Of a stretch of DNA of 64,000 bases, positions 56,314 through 63,957 are shown one piece after another. A model generated the notes under the pieces. The model was not told the DNA's origin and did no database searches. It saw only the letters and a program-made list of their open reading frames with translations. A program made the position numbers and the translations under genes. Location: contig DIBU01000014.1 in the NCBI GenBank assembly GCA_002416125.1, positions 62,001-126,000 on the forward strand, in the 5' to 3' direction. Origin of the DNA: Halieaceae bacterium UBA5044 (lineage in GTDB: Bacteria; Pseudomonadota; Gammaproteobacteria; Pseudomonadales; Halieaceae). Positions within the stretch are counted from its first letter, which is position 1. Each line of letters opens with the position of its first letter.

Positions 56314-57377
56314 TGAGGCGGTTGCGGGAGTATTGTAGGTGCCGGGTGATGTGGGCGCCGGTGTGGCTGTTGATGTCGCTGTCGCAGCCGGGGCTGGCGC
56401 AAGACCCCGCGGTGGTGGAAACCGGCAGGGTGGAGCGTGTAGCCATGGGCGCACGCCTGCCTCTGAATGGCAGCGTTTTCAGCCGCAACGACGTGGCGGT
56501 GACTGCGGCGGTCGCCGGTGAACTGGACTGGGTTGCCGAGCCAGGTACCCGACTTGCAGCGGGGGAGGCCATCGCGCGGCTCGACCAGGCACCGCTGCGC
56601 TTGCGGCGGGAAGAACTGCAGGGGCTGCTGGAGCGGGAGGCGGTGAACGCTGCCTATCACGGCAAAGTGGTGGACCGTTATGCCGCGCTCAGCGAGGCAC
56701 AGAACCTGTCCGTGTTCCTGCTTGATGAAGCCCTGTCGCGCCGGGACATTGCGCGCAAGGATATGGCCATCCTGGAGGCCCGCATCCGTCAGCTGGATCA
56801 CGAAATCGAACGTTCCGAAGTCCGCGCCCGCTTTCCGGGTGTTCTGGTGGAGCGGGACAAACTGGGGGGAGAGTACGTAGTGCCCGGTGAGATGATCGGC
56901 CGCTTCGTTGACATGGACCGGCTCGAGGTGCGGGTGGACGTGCCCATCCGCTACCGGGCCCGGGTGGCGCAGGGCGATCGCCTCGATGTTGTCGCAGGCG
57001 ACCGGGTGCACCCGGGTGTCGTGCGCACGCGCATCGCAGCCGGCGACCCGGTGTCGCAAACCTTTGAGCTGCGCATTGATCTTCCCTCGGCGAACAGCGA
57101 CAGCATCATGCCCGGTCAGCTGGTCAAGGTGGAGATTCCGCTGGCGGAGAGCAGCATGACCCTGGCGGTACCGCGGGATGCGGTGGTCATTCGCAGCGAG
57201 GGCAGCTATGTCTACCGCGTCAGCGAGGGTGATATTGCCGAGCGGATCAGTGTTGTCGTGGGCGCGGGCGATGCCAGCTTGGTGGCTGTCGAGGGCGAGC
57301 TGGCGGAGGGCCAGCGCATTGTCGTGCGCGGTGCCGACCGCCTGCAGCATGGCCAGGCGGTTGTGGAGCCGCAGTGA
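56313..57377 (+). CDS. RND periplasmic adaptor (membrane-fusion protein)
   Basis: ATG 56313 shares its A with the permease stop codon (TGATG) and follows GGGGGGCAG. The 354-residue protein has an N-terminal export segment (VWLLMSLSQPGLAQD) and a lipoyl/barrel-sandwich half-motif GELDWVAEPGTRLAAGEAIARLD. A short helical hairpin (about 95-175) and the second lipoyl half RARFPGVLVERDKLGGEYVVPGEMIG follow, then beta-barrel and membrane-proximal domains. The hairpin is short, which is typical of some HAE1-type adaptors. It links the permease to an outer-membrane channel encoded elsewhere. Confidence 0.92.
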   Translation: MRRLREYCRCRVMWAPVWLLMSLSQPGLAQDPAVVETGRVERVAMGARLPLNGSVFSRNDVAVTAAVAGELDWVAEPGTRLAAGEAIARLDQAPLRLRREELQGLLEREAVNAAYHGKVVDRYAALSEAQNLSVFLLDEALSRRDIARKDMAILEARIRQLDHEIERSEVRARFPGVLVERDKLGGEYVVPGEMIGRFVDMDRLEVRVDVPIRYRARVAQGDRLDVVAGDRVHPGVVRTRIAAGDPVSQTFELRIDLPSANSDSIMPGQLVKVEIPLAESSMTLAVPRDAVVIRSEGSYVYRVSEGDIAERISVVVGAGDASLVAVEGELAEGQRIVVRGADRLQHGQAVVEPQ

Positions 57378-57473
57378 CCGCGGCACAAGGCATGATCACG
57401 GTTTTGTGCTAATTTCAGAGGGGGCGCGTGATGGTGCGCGCTCGCAGACTTTACTCAACGCAGGACGACTCGA

Positions 57474-58046
57474 ATGACAACAATCCGTTTGCTACTCTCC
57501 ACGGCGCTGCTCGCCTTCGCCACATGGGTTTCCGCCGCTGACGACGCGCTGCCCACCGTATCCGCCAGCCGCATGGTCGAGGCATCGGCCTCGGTGGTTG
57601 CGATCAATCACGAGACGCGGGAGGTCACCCTGACCACCGAGGGGGGTGAATCCGTCTCCTTCACTGCCGGTGACAACGTGCGCAACCTCGACCAGGTCGC
57701 CGTGGGTGACGTCGTCACCATGACGGTCATGGAGGAAATCAGCCTGTCCCTGGTGCACCCCGACGAGCCCATGGCAGCCATGGAGGGCGGTATGGAAGCT
57801 GCCGCCACCGCCGCTGAGGGCGAAAAGCCCGGCGTGGTGCTGGCTGACATCGAAGTCATCACCGCTACGGTGGAGGCCATCGACCTGGAGGCCGGAACCT
57901 TCTCGCTGAAGGGCCCCGAGGGCAACGTGATGGAGTTCGCGGCGCGCAACCCGGAAAACCTCAAGAAAGCCAGTGTGGGCGACCTTGTGGTGTTCGAGCT
58001 GGACCGCGCCATCAGCCTGGTGGTGGAAGCCCCGGAAACGATGTAA
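57474..58046 (+). CDS. Periplasmic protein built of two similar beta domains
   Basis: I do not recognise the family. The 190-residue protein has a signal peptide (LLLSTALLAFATWVSAAD). Two segments align with each other: 38-92 (ASVVAINHETREVTL...VAVGDVVTMTVMEEISLSL) and about 129-184 (ITATVEAIDLEAGTFSL...ASVGDLVVFELDRAISLVV). Both have the order V-x-x-I-x6-T-x2-L, then N-L-x3-x-VGD-x-V. This suggests an internal duplication of an OB- or SH3-like strand set, joined by a Met/Ala/Glu-rich linker (95-120). It lies 96 bp after the RND adaptor gene on the same strand and could belong to that unit. Confidence 0.7.
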   Translation: MTTIRLLLSTALLAFATWVSAADDALPTVSASRMVEASASVVAINHETREVTLTTEGGESVSFTAGDNVRNLDQVAVGDVVTMTVMEEISLSLVHPDEPMAAMEGGMEAAATAAEGEKPGVVLADIEVITATVEAIDLEAGTFSLKGPEGNVMEFAARNPENLKKASVGDLVVFELDRAISLVVEAPETM

Positions 58047-58060
58047 TCATTCCGTTCGCG

Positions 58061-58081
58061 CCGCGCGGCAATGCCGCGCGG
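58061..58081. terminator. Strong GC hairpin between convergent genes
   Basis: CCGCGCGGCA (58061-58070) and TGCCGCGCGG (58072-58081) are perfect complements separated by one base. They fold as an 8-9-bp GC stem with a small loop. It lies between the stops of the duplicated periplasmic protein gene (+) and the coiled-coil gene (-). No T-tract follows. Confidence 0.5.
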
Positions 58082-58103
58082 TATAAAGCGGATCGGAAGA
58101 CGT

Positions 58104-58670
58104 TTACAGTAAGCCCTGTAGGGTCGGCACCGCCACCGCGAGCAACGTCACGCCCATCAGCGCCGAGAGCACCCGGAAGTTGCCGTTCATGGTGGCTTCG
58201 ATAGAGGCGAGCTTGACGTCCTGCTGATTCATGCGCGTGTTGATCATCGTTGCCAGCTCTGTTTTCAGATCCACGAACTGGTGGGCGATCCCCGCGAATC
58301 CCTGATCGATCGCCGCAAACCGTTGGTCAATATCGACAAACCGCTGATCAATGGCCGCAAACCGCCGTTCAATGGCAGCAAACCGCTTCTCAAACTTCGC
58401 ATCCTGGTCCGCAAACGCCGCGCGCAGGGCAACGTCCAGGTACTCCCTGGTGACGATGTTCTCCGCATAGAACCCGAATGCTTCCGCCATCAGCTCCGCC
58501 TGCACCTCCGCCTGGGACTCCGGCACGCCTGCGTCTCTCAGGCGTCGAGCATACTTAAGTGAATCGAACGCGAGTGTCGACAAAGCATAGCCTCCCGATC
58601 TGAACCTGCCAAGGCAGTTTGCATCAACCGTTTGAATCATGCCCAATCCACCGCCGAAAACGTGCATCAA
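58104..58670 (-). CDS. Coiled-coil membrane-anchored protein (DUF1640/CCDC90-like)
   Basis: The 188-residue protein has a start that could be 58670 or ATG 58640. The region FDSLKYARRLRDAGVPESQAEVQAELMAEAF resembles DUF1640 and CCDC90-type proteins. A central heptad repeat of the form F-A-A-I-x-x-R (about 95-136) follows, then a coiled segment (LKTELATMINTRMNQQDVKLASIEATM) and a C-terminal membrane helix (ALMGVTLLAVAVPTLQGLL). Family members in mitochondria include MCUR1-like scaffolds; bacterial functions are unknown. The heptads are written by a tandem 21-bp DNA repeat, so repeat number may vary between strains. Confidence 0.72.
   Translation of the reverse strand: MMHVFGGGLGMIQTVDANCLGRFRSGGYALSTLAFDSLKYARRLRDAGVPESQAEVQAELMAEAFGFYAENIVTREYLDVALRAAFADQDAKFEKRFAAIERRFAAIDQRFVDIDQRFAAIDQGFAGIAHQFVDLKTELATMINTRMNQQDVKLASIEATMNGNFRVLSALMGVTLLAVAVPTLQGLL
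58291..58395. repeat. Tandem 21-bp repeat encoding coiled-coil heptads
   Basis: Four clear 21-bp units occupy 58312-58332, 58333-58353, 58354-58374 and 58375-58395. Each has the core CAAACCG near its start and TCAA near its end. A more degenerate unit precedes them at 58291-58311. Each unit encodes seven residues of the coiled coil on the minus strand, so changes in copy number keep the frame. Confidence 0.8.
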
Positions 58671-58771
58671 ATACGCCCCGGCAAACCATCAAAGCAGTCC
58701 CCCGAAACGCGTCAGATCCCTGCTTTTCATCACCGCGATGTGATCGACCGACGTAGGAATGAAATCGTGTA

Positions 58772-58817
58772 TTGACACTGTAGTATTATCACATATACTG
58801 TACTAATCAAGTATATG
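58772..58817 (+). promoter_or_regulatory. marR promoter with palindromic operator
   Basis: TTGACA (58772-58777), a 16-bp spacer and TATACT (58794-58799) form a near-consensus promoter. CATATACT (58792-58799) and AGTATATG (58810-58817) are perfect inverted repeats with a 10-bp centre. One arm covers the -10 box, and a further half-site AGTATAT lies just downstream (58821-58827). This fits autorepression by the MarR-type protein encoded 15 bp further on. Confidence 0.72.
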
Positions 58818-58831
58818 AGAAGTATATCGTC

Positions 58832-59254
58832 ATGAACGTTGAAGGCAAATACGGCGCAATCAGCAAAAGCCTGTGGCTGAAATCGGCCGTGATCTCTAAA
58901 CATCTGGACAATAGTCTGGGTGCCATTCACGGCATTGGCTTAGCGGAATATATGGTATTGCTGAATCTGATGAAGGCGCCCAATCACGCACTGAGGCGCA
59001 TAGACATCGCTGAATCGCTCGCGCGAACGGCATCGGGGATCACGAGAATGCTGATGCCGATGGAGAAAATCGGCCTTGTCAGCAAGGAAACCAACGCTAG
59101 AGACGCTCGGGTGAGCCTGGTGAAGATCACGCCTGCGGGCGAAGAGCTGTTCAGGAACGCCACCGTCACCCTTGATGCGAAGTCACAGTCACTCCTCAGA
59201 AATATCGACAGTGAGTCCGCCGATACGATGCTGGCTTTACTGCATTCGATATAA
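58832..59254 (+). CDS. MarR-family transcriptional regulator
   Basis: The 140-residue protein has the MarR winged-helix core: GLAEYMVLLNLMKAPNHALRRIDIAESLARTASGITRMLMPMEKIGLVSKETNARDARVSLVKITPAGEEL. This covers the recognition helix and the wing tip with DARVSLV. It has dimerisation helices on both sides. Base composition is markedly lower in GC than neighbours, which hints at later acquisition. It probably represses its own promoter and the GFA gene, which follows after 10 bp in the same direction. Confidence 0.9.
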   Translation: MNVEGKYGAISKSLWLKSAVISKHLDNSLGAIHGIGLAEYMVLLNLMKAPNHALRRIDIAESLARTASGITRMLMPMEKIGLVSKETNARDARVSLVKITPAGEELFRNATVTLDAKSQSLLRNIDSESADTMLALLHSI

Positions 59255-59264
59255 GGGCGCCAAC

Positions 59265-59690
59265 ATGGACATGATCAGCGGAAGTTGCCTCTGCGGACGC
59301 GTGGAGTTCAGTGTTCAGGATGCATTTGTGTATTCGGGCTATTGTCATTGTTCGCTGTGCAGAAAGGCATCCGGTGCGTCGGGAACTGCCATAGGTGGTA
59401 TCCCCAAGGCACTTTTCTCAATTACCAAGGGGGAGCAGCACCTGAAGAGATTCAGTCGCAGCAAAGACACCGTGTCTTGCTTCTGCCGACTGTGTGGCTC
59501 CACGCTCTATGGTGAAAAGCCGGCTACCGGTATGGTGCATGTGAGATACGGCGCTCTGAACAGCAGCCCGACACGCTTGCCCCAGGCGCATATGCACGTC
59601 GCTTCAAAGGCCGATTGGTACGAGATCTCTGACACGTTGCCGCAGTTCAGTGAATTTCCTCCCGGGGCTGCGCCACCCGACCCTGTTTGA
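59265..59690 (+). CDS. GFA/CENP-V-domain protein (S-(hydroxymethyl)glutathione-synthase-like)
   Basis: The 141-residue protein starts at ATG 59265 after AAGGGCG. Zinc-binding cysteines follow the GFA pattern: SCLCG (C8, C10), YCHCSLCRK (C27, C29, C32) and CFCRLCGS (C74, C77). The domain was named from formaldehyde-glutathione adduct formation, but most members are uncharacterised. It is the second gene of the marR unit, so it is probably induced by the MarR ligand, possibly an aldehyde or electrophile (inference). Confidence 0.9.
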   Translation: MDMISGSCLCGRVEFSVQDAFVYSGYCHCSLCRKASGASGTAIGGIPKALFSITKGEQHLKRFSRSKDTVSCFCRLCGSTLYGEKPATGMVHVRYGALNSSPTRLPQAHMHVASKADWYEISDTLPQFSEFPPGAAPPDPV

Positions 59691-59961
59691 CGCTTTGGAT
59701 ACAACGCGCGTTCGCCCTTCCAGTAAATGCGCTGGCACCCTCACGCTGACAAATGCGTTGGCCCCGTGAGGTTCAGGCAACGCGCACAGTCCAACAGTTG
59801 AGGAAAAAGAACCTGCGCGAAAACGCGACCTGTACGCTCATCCACCATGGCCAGCCCGCCCAAGCGCCAGTACTGTGACGGACATCAAAGTCAATCACAG
59901 CGTGCGTAGGCAAGGGTCAATATCTGCCCCATACTCGCGCAATCGGGGGGCATAACAACAC
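59691..59961. other. Intergenic region with an inverted repeat, no gene seen
   Basis: This 271-bp stretch carries no credible open frame. CCTCACG (59739-59745) and CGTGAGG (59765-59771) are perfect complements with a 19-nt loop. They overlap two imperfect copies of AAATGCGyTGGC (59725 and 59751). The hairpin may terminate the marR-gfa transcript. A promoter for the SbcD-like gene should lie near 59920-59950 but is not clear. Confidence 0.4.
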
Positions 59962-61131
59962 GTGAAATTCATCCACACATCCGACTGGCAGATCGGCATG
60001 ACGCGGGCTTTCCTCAGCCAGGAAGCCGCGGCGCGCTACAGCCAGGCGCGCATTGATGCCATTCGTGCCCTGGGCCAGCTGGCCGAGGAGCACGAGGCCG
60101 GCTTTATGGTGGTGGCGGGGGACGTGTTCGAGTCCAACCAGCTTTCCGCGCAAACCCTGAGCCGGGCGCTGGATGCGCTGAACAGCGTGCCGGTGCCGGT
60201 GTTCCTGCTGCCCGGCAACCACGACCCGCTGGACGCCTCCACCCTTTTCCGCAGCAAGGCCTTCCGCGAGCAGGCCCGCAGCCACATCATCGTTGTAGAA
60301 AACAGCGAGCCGATGCCCGTGCCGGGGTTGGCCAATGTGGAGGTGGTGGGCGCGCCCTGGTTCAGCAAGCGCCCGGGGGTGGACCTCTGCGCCCAGGCGC
60401 TGAAAGCCCTGGAGCCCGCCCCGGGCGTCACCCGCATCCTGCTCGGCCACGGCCAGGTGGATTCCCTGTCGCCGGACCACAGCCAGCCGGGCGTTATCAG
60501 CCAGGCACTGCTGGAGCAGGCCCTGGCGGAAGGCCGTGTGCAGTACGTGGCCCTGGGTGACCGCCATTCCCTCACCAAGGTCGGCAGCAGCGGCCGCCTG
60601 TGTTATTCCGGCACGCCACTGGTGACGGACTTCGATGAAGTGGCACCCAACCAGGCCCTGCTGGTGGAGCTGGACAACGAGGCCTGCCGGCTGACGTCGC
60701 TCACCACCGGTTTCTGGGAGTTCCAGGCCCTGCAGCGGGATATCGATGGCCCGGAAGACCTCGCCACGTTTGCCCAGGGGCTGGACGCCGTGCGCGGCAA
60801 GGAGTGCACCGTGCTCAAGGTGGGCTTCACCGGCAGCGTCAACCTGGCGCTGGCGGCGCAGCTGGACGCGCTGCTGGAAACCCAGTCCCCCCTGTTCGCC
60901 AGCCTCAAGCGCCGGGAACGCACCACGGACCTCGCCGTCATCCCTGACGCCCTGGACGACAATGCCATTGCGCTTAGCGGCTATGCCGACGCTACCTGGA
61001 AGGCCCTGCTGGCCCGGGCCGCCAGCGACGACACCGCCACCGACGCCCTACGCCTGATGTACCGGCTGGCGGGTGGCACAGCCAGCGGTGCGAAAGGCGC
61101 CGCCGACAAGGGCAGGAGCGACGGCGCATGA
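59962..61131 (+). CDS. SbcD-like metallophosphoesterase (DNA repair exonuclease subunit)
   Basis: The 389-residue protein starts at GTG 59962 with a G-run upstream. Calcineurin-like motifs are present: HTSDWQIG, GDVFESNQ, LLPGNHDP, GHG and LGDRHS. The first motif reads D-W-Q where SbcD/Mre11 has D-x-H, and the last reads GDRHS in place of GHxH. A capping domain follows. With the ATPase gene that overlaps it (ATGA) it should form an SbcCD/Mre11-Rad50-type complex, closer to the YhaO/YhaN branch, that trims DNA ends and hairpins. Confidence 0.88.
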   Translation: MKFIHTSDWQIGMTRAFLSQEAAARYSQARIDAIRALGQLAEEHEAGFMVVAGDVFESNQLSAQTLSRALDALNSVPVPVFLLPGNHDPLDASTLFRSKAFREQARSHIIVVENSEPMPVPGLANVEVVGAPWFSKRPGVDLCAQALKALEPAPGVTRILLGHGQVDSLSPDHSQPGVISQALLEQALAEGRVQYVALGDRHSLTKVGSSGRLCYSGTPLVTDFDEVAPNQALLVELDNEACRLTSLTTGFWEFQALQRDIDGPEDLATFAQGLDAVRGKECTVLKVGFTGSVNLALAAQLDALLETQSPLFASLKRRERTTDLAVIPDALDDNAIALSGYADATWKALLARAASDDTATDALRLMYRLAGGTASGAKGAADKGRSDGA

Positions 61132-63752
61132 AGCTGCTCACCCTCACCCTGGAAAACTGGCGCGGCGTCAGCGCGAGCCACATTGAATTCGATGGCGGCG
61201 TCACCCTGATTGAAGGCCCCAACGAGGTCGGCAAATCCTCCCTGGTGGAAGCCCTGCGCATGCTGTTCCGGGAAAAGTCGGGCTCCAAGAAAAAGGAAGT
61301 ACAGGCCGTGCAGCCCGTGGGCGAGGACGTGGGCAGCAGCGTCGCCGCCGAAGTCCGCTGCGGCGACTACCACTTCGAGTACCGCAAAACCTACAACCGC
61401 AAACACGGCACCGAACTGCGCATCCTCGCGCCGCGGGCAGAACAGCTCGCCGGCGACGACGCCCACAACCGCGCCTGGGAAATCCTCAGTGGCCACATGG
61501 ACATGGCCCTGTGGGACGCCCTGCTGGTGGAGCAGGGCAAAGAGATCGGCGGCGTCAGACTGGCGGACTCCGACGGCCTGGCCCGGGCCCTGGACAACGC
61601 CGCCGGCGGCGCCGGGGTCAGCGGCGAGGAAAGCGCGCTGTTCGACGCGGTGCAGGCCGAATACGAGCGCTACTTCACCCTGAAGAGCGGCAAGCCGCGC
61701 TACACCGACGCGCAGCAGCGGGTGGAGCAACACCAGGAGCGCGTGCAGAAACTGCAGGCCACCCTGCGCGACCTGGACGACGACCTGCGCCGCTTGGAGA
61801 ACGTTTCAGGAGAGATTGCCCGCCTGCAGCGCGCGGTGCCTGAACTGACAGCGGCGCAGGAGCAACACGCCCAGCGCTGGGCGGCCATCGACGGCCTGCA
61901 GTCCCGCCTGGCTGCGAAAGAGCATGATGCCAAGCCCCTGCAGGACCTGCTGCACAACGCTCGCAACCAGTGGCAGCTGCGCCAGCAGGCGGCGGCGGAT
62001 ATCGCCCACCGGGAACAGCAGCTGCAACAACAGCAGGGCGCACTGCAGCCGCTGGCCGAACAGGTGGCGCAACTGGAGCGCACCGTGCAGGCTGCCGAGG
62101 CCACCCAGCGGGAACTGCAAATCCAGCGCCGCGCCCTGCAACAGGCCCTGCAGCAGGCCCGACGGGATGCCGACTATCTGCAGGATGCCGCCGAACTGAA
62201 ACGCGTGGAACAATTGCTGGAAAAGGTGAATGCCCAACGCGGCGAACTGCTGGCTGCACGCGAAACCCTCGCGGGCATCCACATTACCCGTGCGGGGCGC
62301 AAGGCCATACAGGCTGCCGCCGGCGCGCTGGACGTGGCCACCCGCACCCGCGACAACGCCGCCACCCGCCTTACCATCGAGGCCCAGCAGGCGCTGGACT
62401 GGCAGCTGGATGGTGAGCCCGTTGCGCTGCGCGCGGGTGAAACACTGGAGCGGCAAGTCGCGGCCGCCCTGCAGCTGGAGATTCCCGAGCTGGCGCGCAT
62501 TCGCATCGCCCCCGCAGCCTCCGCCGGCGAACTGTTGGCGGAAGTGGAGGCACGGCAGCAGGAACTGGATACCCTGCTGGCGCGCTTCCAAGTGGGCAGC
62601 GTCGAGCAGGCCATCACGCTGGATGAACGGCGGGTGGATGCGGAGCAGGCTGTGAATACCCTGCGCGAGCGCATCGAGGACATGCTGCAAGGCGCGGATG
62701 AGGCATCCCTGCAGGCGGATTGCACGCGGCTGCAGCAGGCCTGTGCGGCGGCCCTGCAACAGCGCGACCCCAGCCAGCCTCTGCCCGCGAGCGCCCACGA
62801 GGCCAAGCAGCAGCTGGAAACCGCCGGTGAAGCACTGGATGCCTTCGAATCCGAGCTGGACCAGGAAAATGGTCGGCTGGAGGAACAGCGCGCCGAGCTT
62901 ACCCGCGCCCAGGCCAGCCTGCATCAGGCCAGCATTGAGGTGAATGCGCTGACCAGCGTGCTGGAAGAGAAGCGCAACAGCCTGGCGCAGGCGGTTGAGG
63001 CCGAGCCGGATGCGGCGCTGGAGCAGGCTGTAACGGCGCGGGAGCAGCAGTTCGCGGCAATCACCGAGGAGTTGGAACAGCTGCGGGCAGAGCTGCAAGC
63101 CGCAGATCCAGGCATCGTAAAGCTGCAACTGGACAACGCCAGCCACGCCCTGCGCCGGGCCGAGCGCGACATCATCGACCAGCAGCAGGAACAGGCCGTA
63201 CTCAAAAGCCGCCTGGACCGCGCCCAGGCCAACGGCCTGTTCGAAGAACTGGAAGCTGCCGAGCAGGCGCAGGCGGAAGCAGAGGACACCCTGGCCGCCA
63301 CCGAGCGCCGCGGCGCCGCCGCCAAACTGCTGTGGGAGACACTTAACGAACACCGCGACGCCTCCCGCCAGGCCTACGTGCGCCCCCTGCGAGAGGGCAT
63401 CCAGAACCTGGGCAAGATCGTCTTCGGCAGCGATTTCGACATCGCGCTCGCCGAGGACTGGACAATCCTCAGCGTCACCCGCAGCGGCCGAACCGTACCC
63501 TTCGACTCACTCAGCGTCGGCGCCAAGGAACAGCTGGGCATCCTCACCCGCCTGGCCGCCGCCCGCATCGTCGCCGACGAGGGCGGCGTACCGGTGATCA
63601 TCGATGACGCCCTGGGCTTCTCCGACCCCAGCCGATTGCAGAGCATGGGTGCGGCGATTGCTGCGGCGGGGAGGGATGCGCAGGTGGTGGTGCTGACCTG
63701 TACGTCGGGGCGGTTTATGTATTTGGGGGAGGTGGGGGTTAGGAGGTTGTGA
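61128..63752 (+). CDS. SbcC/Rad50/YhaN-like SMC-type ATPase without zinc hook
   Basis: The 874-residue protein has an N-terminal Walker A (GPNEVGKSS, G30 to S38). A long coiled-coil middle (about 180-770) is rich in Gln, Glu, Ala and Leu. The C-terminal lobe has the ABC signature SVGAKEQ and Walker B VPVIIDDALGFSD. Rad50/SbcC proteins carry a CxxC zinc hook at the coiled-coil tip; none is seen here, and the protein is about 170 residues shorter than E. coli SbcC. It partners the upstream SbcD-like nuclease. Fusion of two heads by the coiled coil without a hook is a feature of the YhaN group. Confidence 0.88.
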   Translation: MKLLTLTLENWRGVSASHIEFDGGVTLIEGPNEVGKSSLVEALRMLFREKSGSKKKEVQAVQPVGEDVGSSVAAEVRCGDYHFEYRKTYNRKHGTELRILAPRAEQLAGDDAHNRAWEILSGHMDMALWDALLVEQGKEIGGVRLADSDGLARALDNAAGGAGVSGEESALFDAVQAEYERYFTLKSGKPRYTDAQQRVEQHQERVQKLQATLRDLDDDLRRLENVSGEIARLQRAVPELTAAQEQHAQRWAAIDGLQSRLAAKEHDAKPLQDLLHNARNQWQLRQQAAADIAHREQQLQQQQGALQPLAEQVAQLERTVQAAEATQRELQIQRRALQQALQQARRDADYLQDAAELKRVEQLLEKVNAQRGELLAARETLAGIHITRAGRKAIQAAAGALDVATRTRDNAATRLTIEAQQALDWQLDGEPVALRAGETLERQVAAALQLEIPELARIRIAPAASAGELLAEVEARQQELDTLLARFQVGSVEQAITLDERRVDAEQAVNTLRERIEDMLQGADEASLQADCTRLQQACAAALQQRDPSQPLPASAHEAKQQLETAGEALDAFESELDQENGRLEEQRAELTRAQASLHQASIEVNALTSVLEEKRNSLAQAVEAEPDAALEQAVTAREQQFAAITEELEQLRAELQAADPGIVKLQLDNASHALRRAERDIIDQQQEQAVLKSRLDRAQANGLFEELEAAEQAQAEAEDTLAATERRGAAAKLLWETLNEHRDASRQAYVRPLREGIQNLGKIVFGSDFDIALAEDWTILSVTRSGRTVPFDSLSVGAKEQLGILTRLAAARIVADEGGVPVIIDDALGFSDPSRLQSMGAAIAAAGRDAQVVVLTCTSGRFMYLGEVGVRRL

Positions 63753-63957
63753 GTGCGAGCAGCGCATTTCGAGGGCCTCTTAATCCCGTTGGATTGTGGG
63801 TGGGAAGAGTGTGGTAACTATATGAATATATGGGAAAACCTACGAGGTCTGGGCGAGATGTTTGGGAGTTAGCTGGCCCGGCATTATACGGCCCGGTCTT
63901 TCTAATACGCTGTTATGGCTCTGTAGGCCTGTGATACACGATCAAAAAGGGAATTAT
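63753..63957. other. Intergenic region, drop in GC content
   Basis: These 205 bp after the ATPase gene are noticeably richer in A/T than the preceding gene. I see no gene. GGCCCGGCATTATACGGCCCGG includes the near-repeat GGCCCGG flanking TATACG (about 63873-63894). The ribosome site AAAAGGGAA for the next gene lies at its end. Confidence 0.4.

Noticed and set aside
58291..58395. CRISPR array
   Set aside because: The 21-bp units are contiguous, have no spacers, stay in frame and encode a coiled coil.
59385..59410. Fourth GntR-type operator (AGGTGGTATCCCCA)
   Set aside because: It lies inside the GFA coding sequence, lacks the ACCA half-site and has no aligned promoter boxes.
61806..63353. A 515-codon minus-strand open frame opposite the SMC-type ATPase
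   Set aside because: It arises from the repetitive GC-rich coiled-coil coding sequence and has no plausible start or homology.
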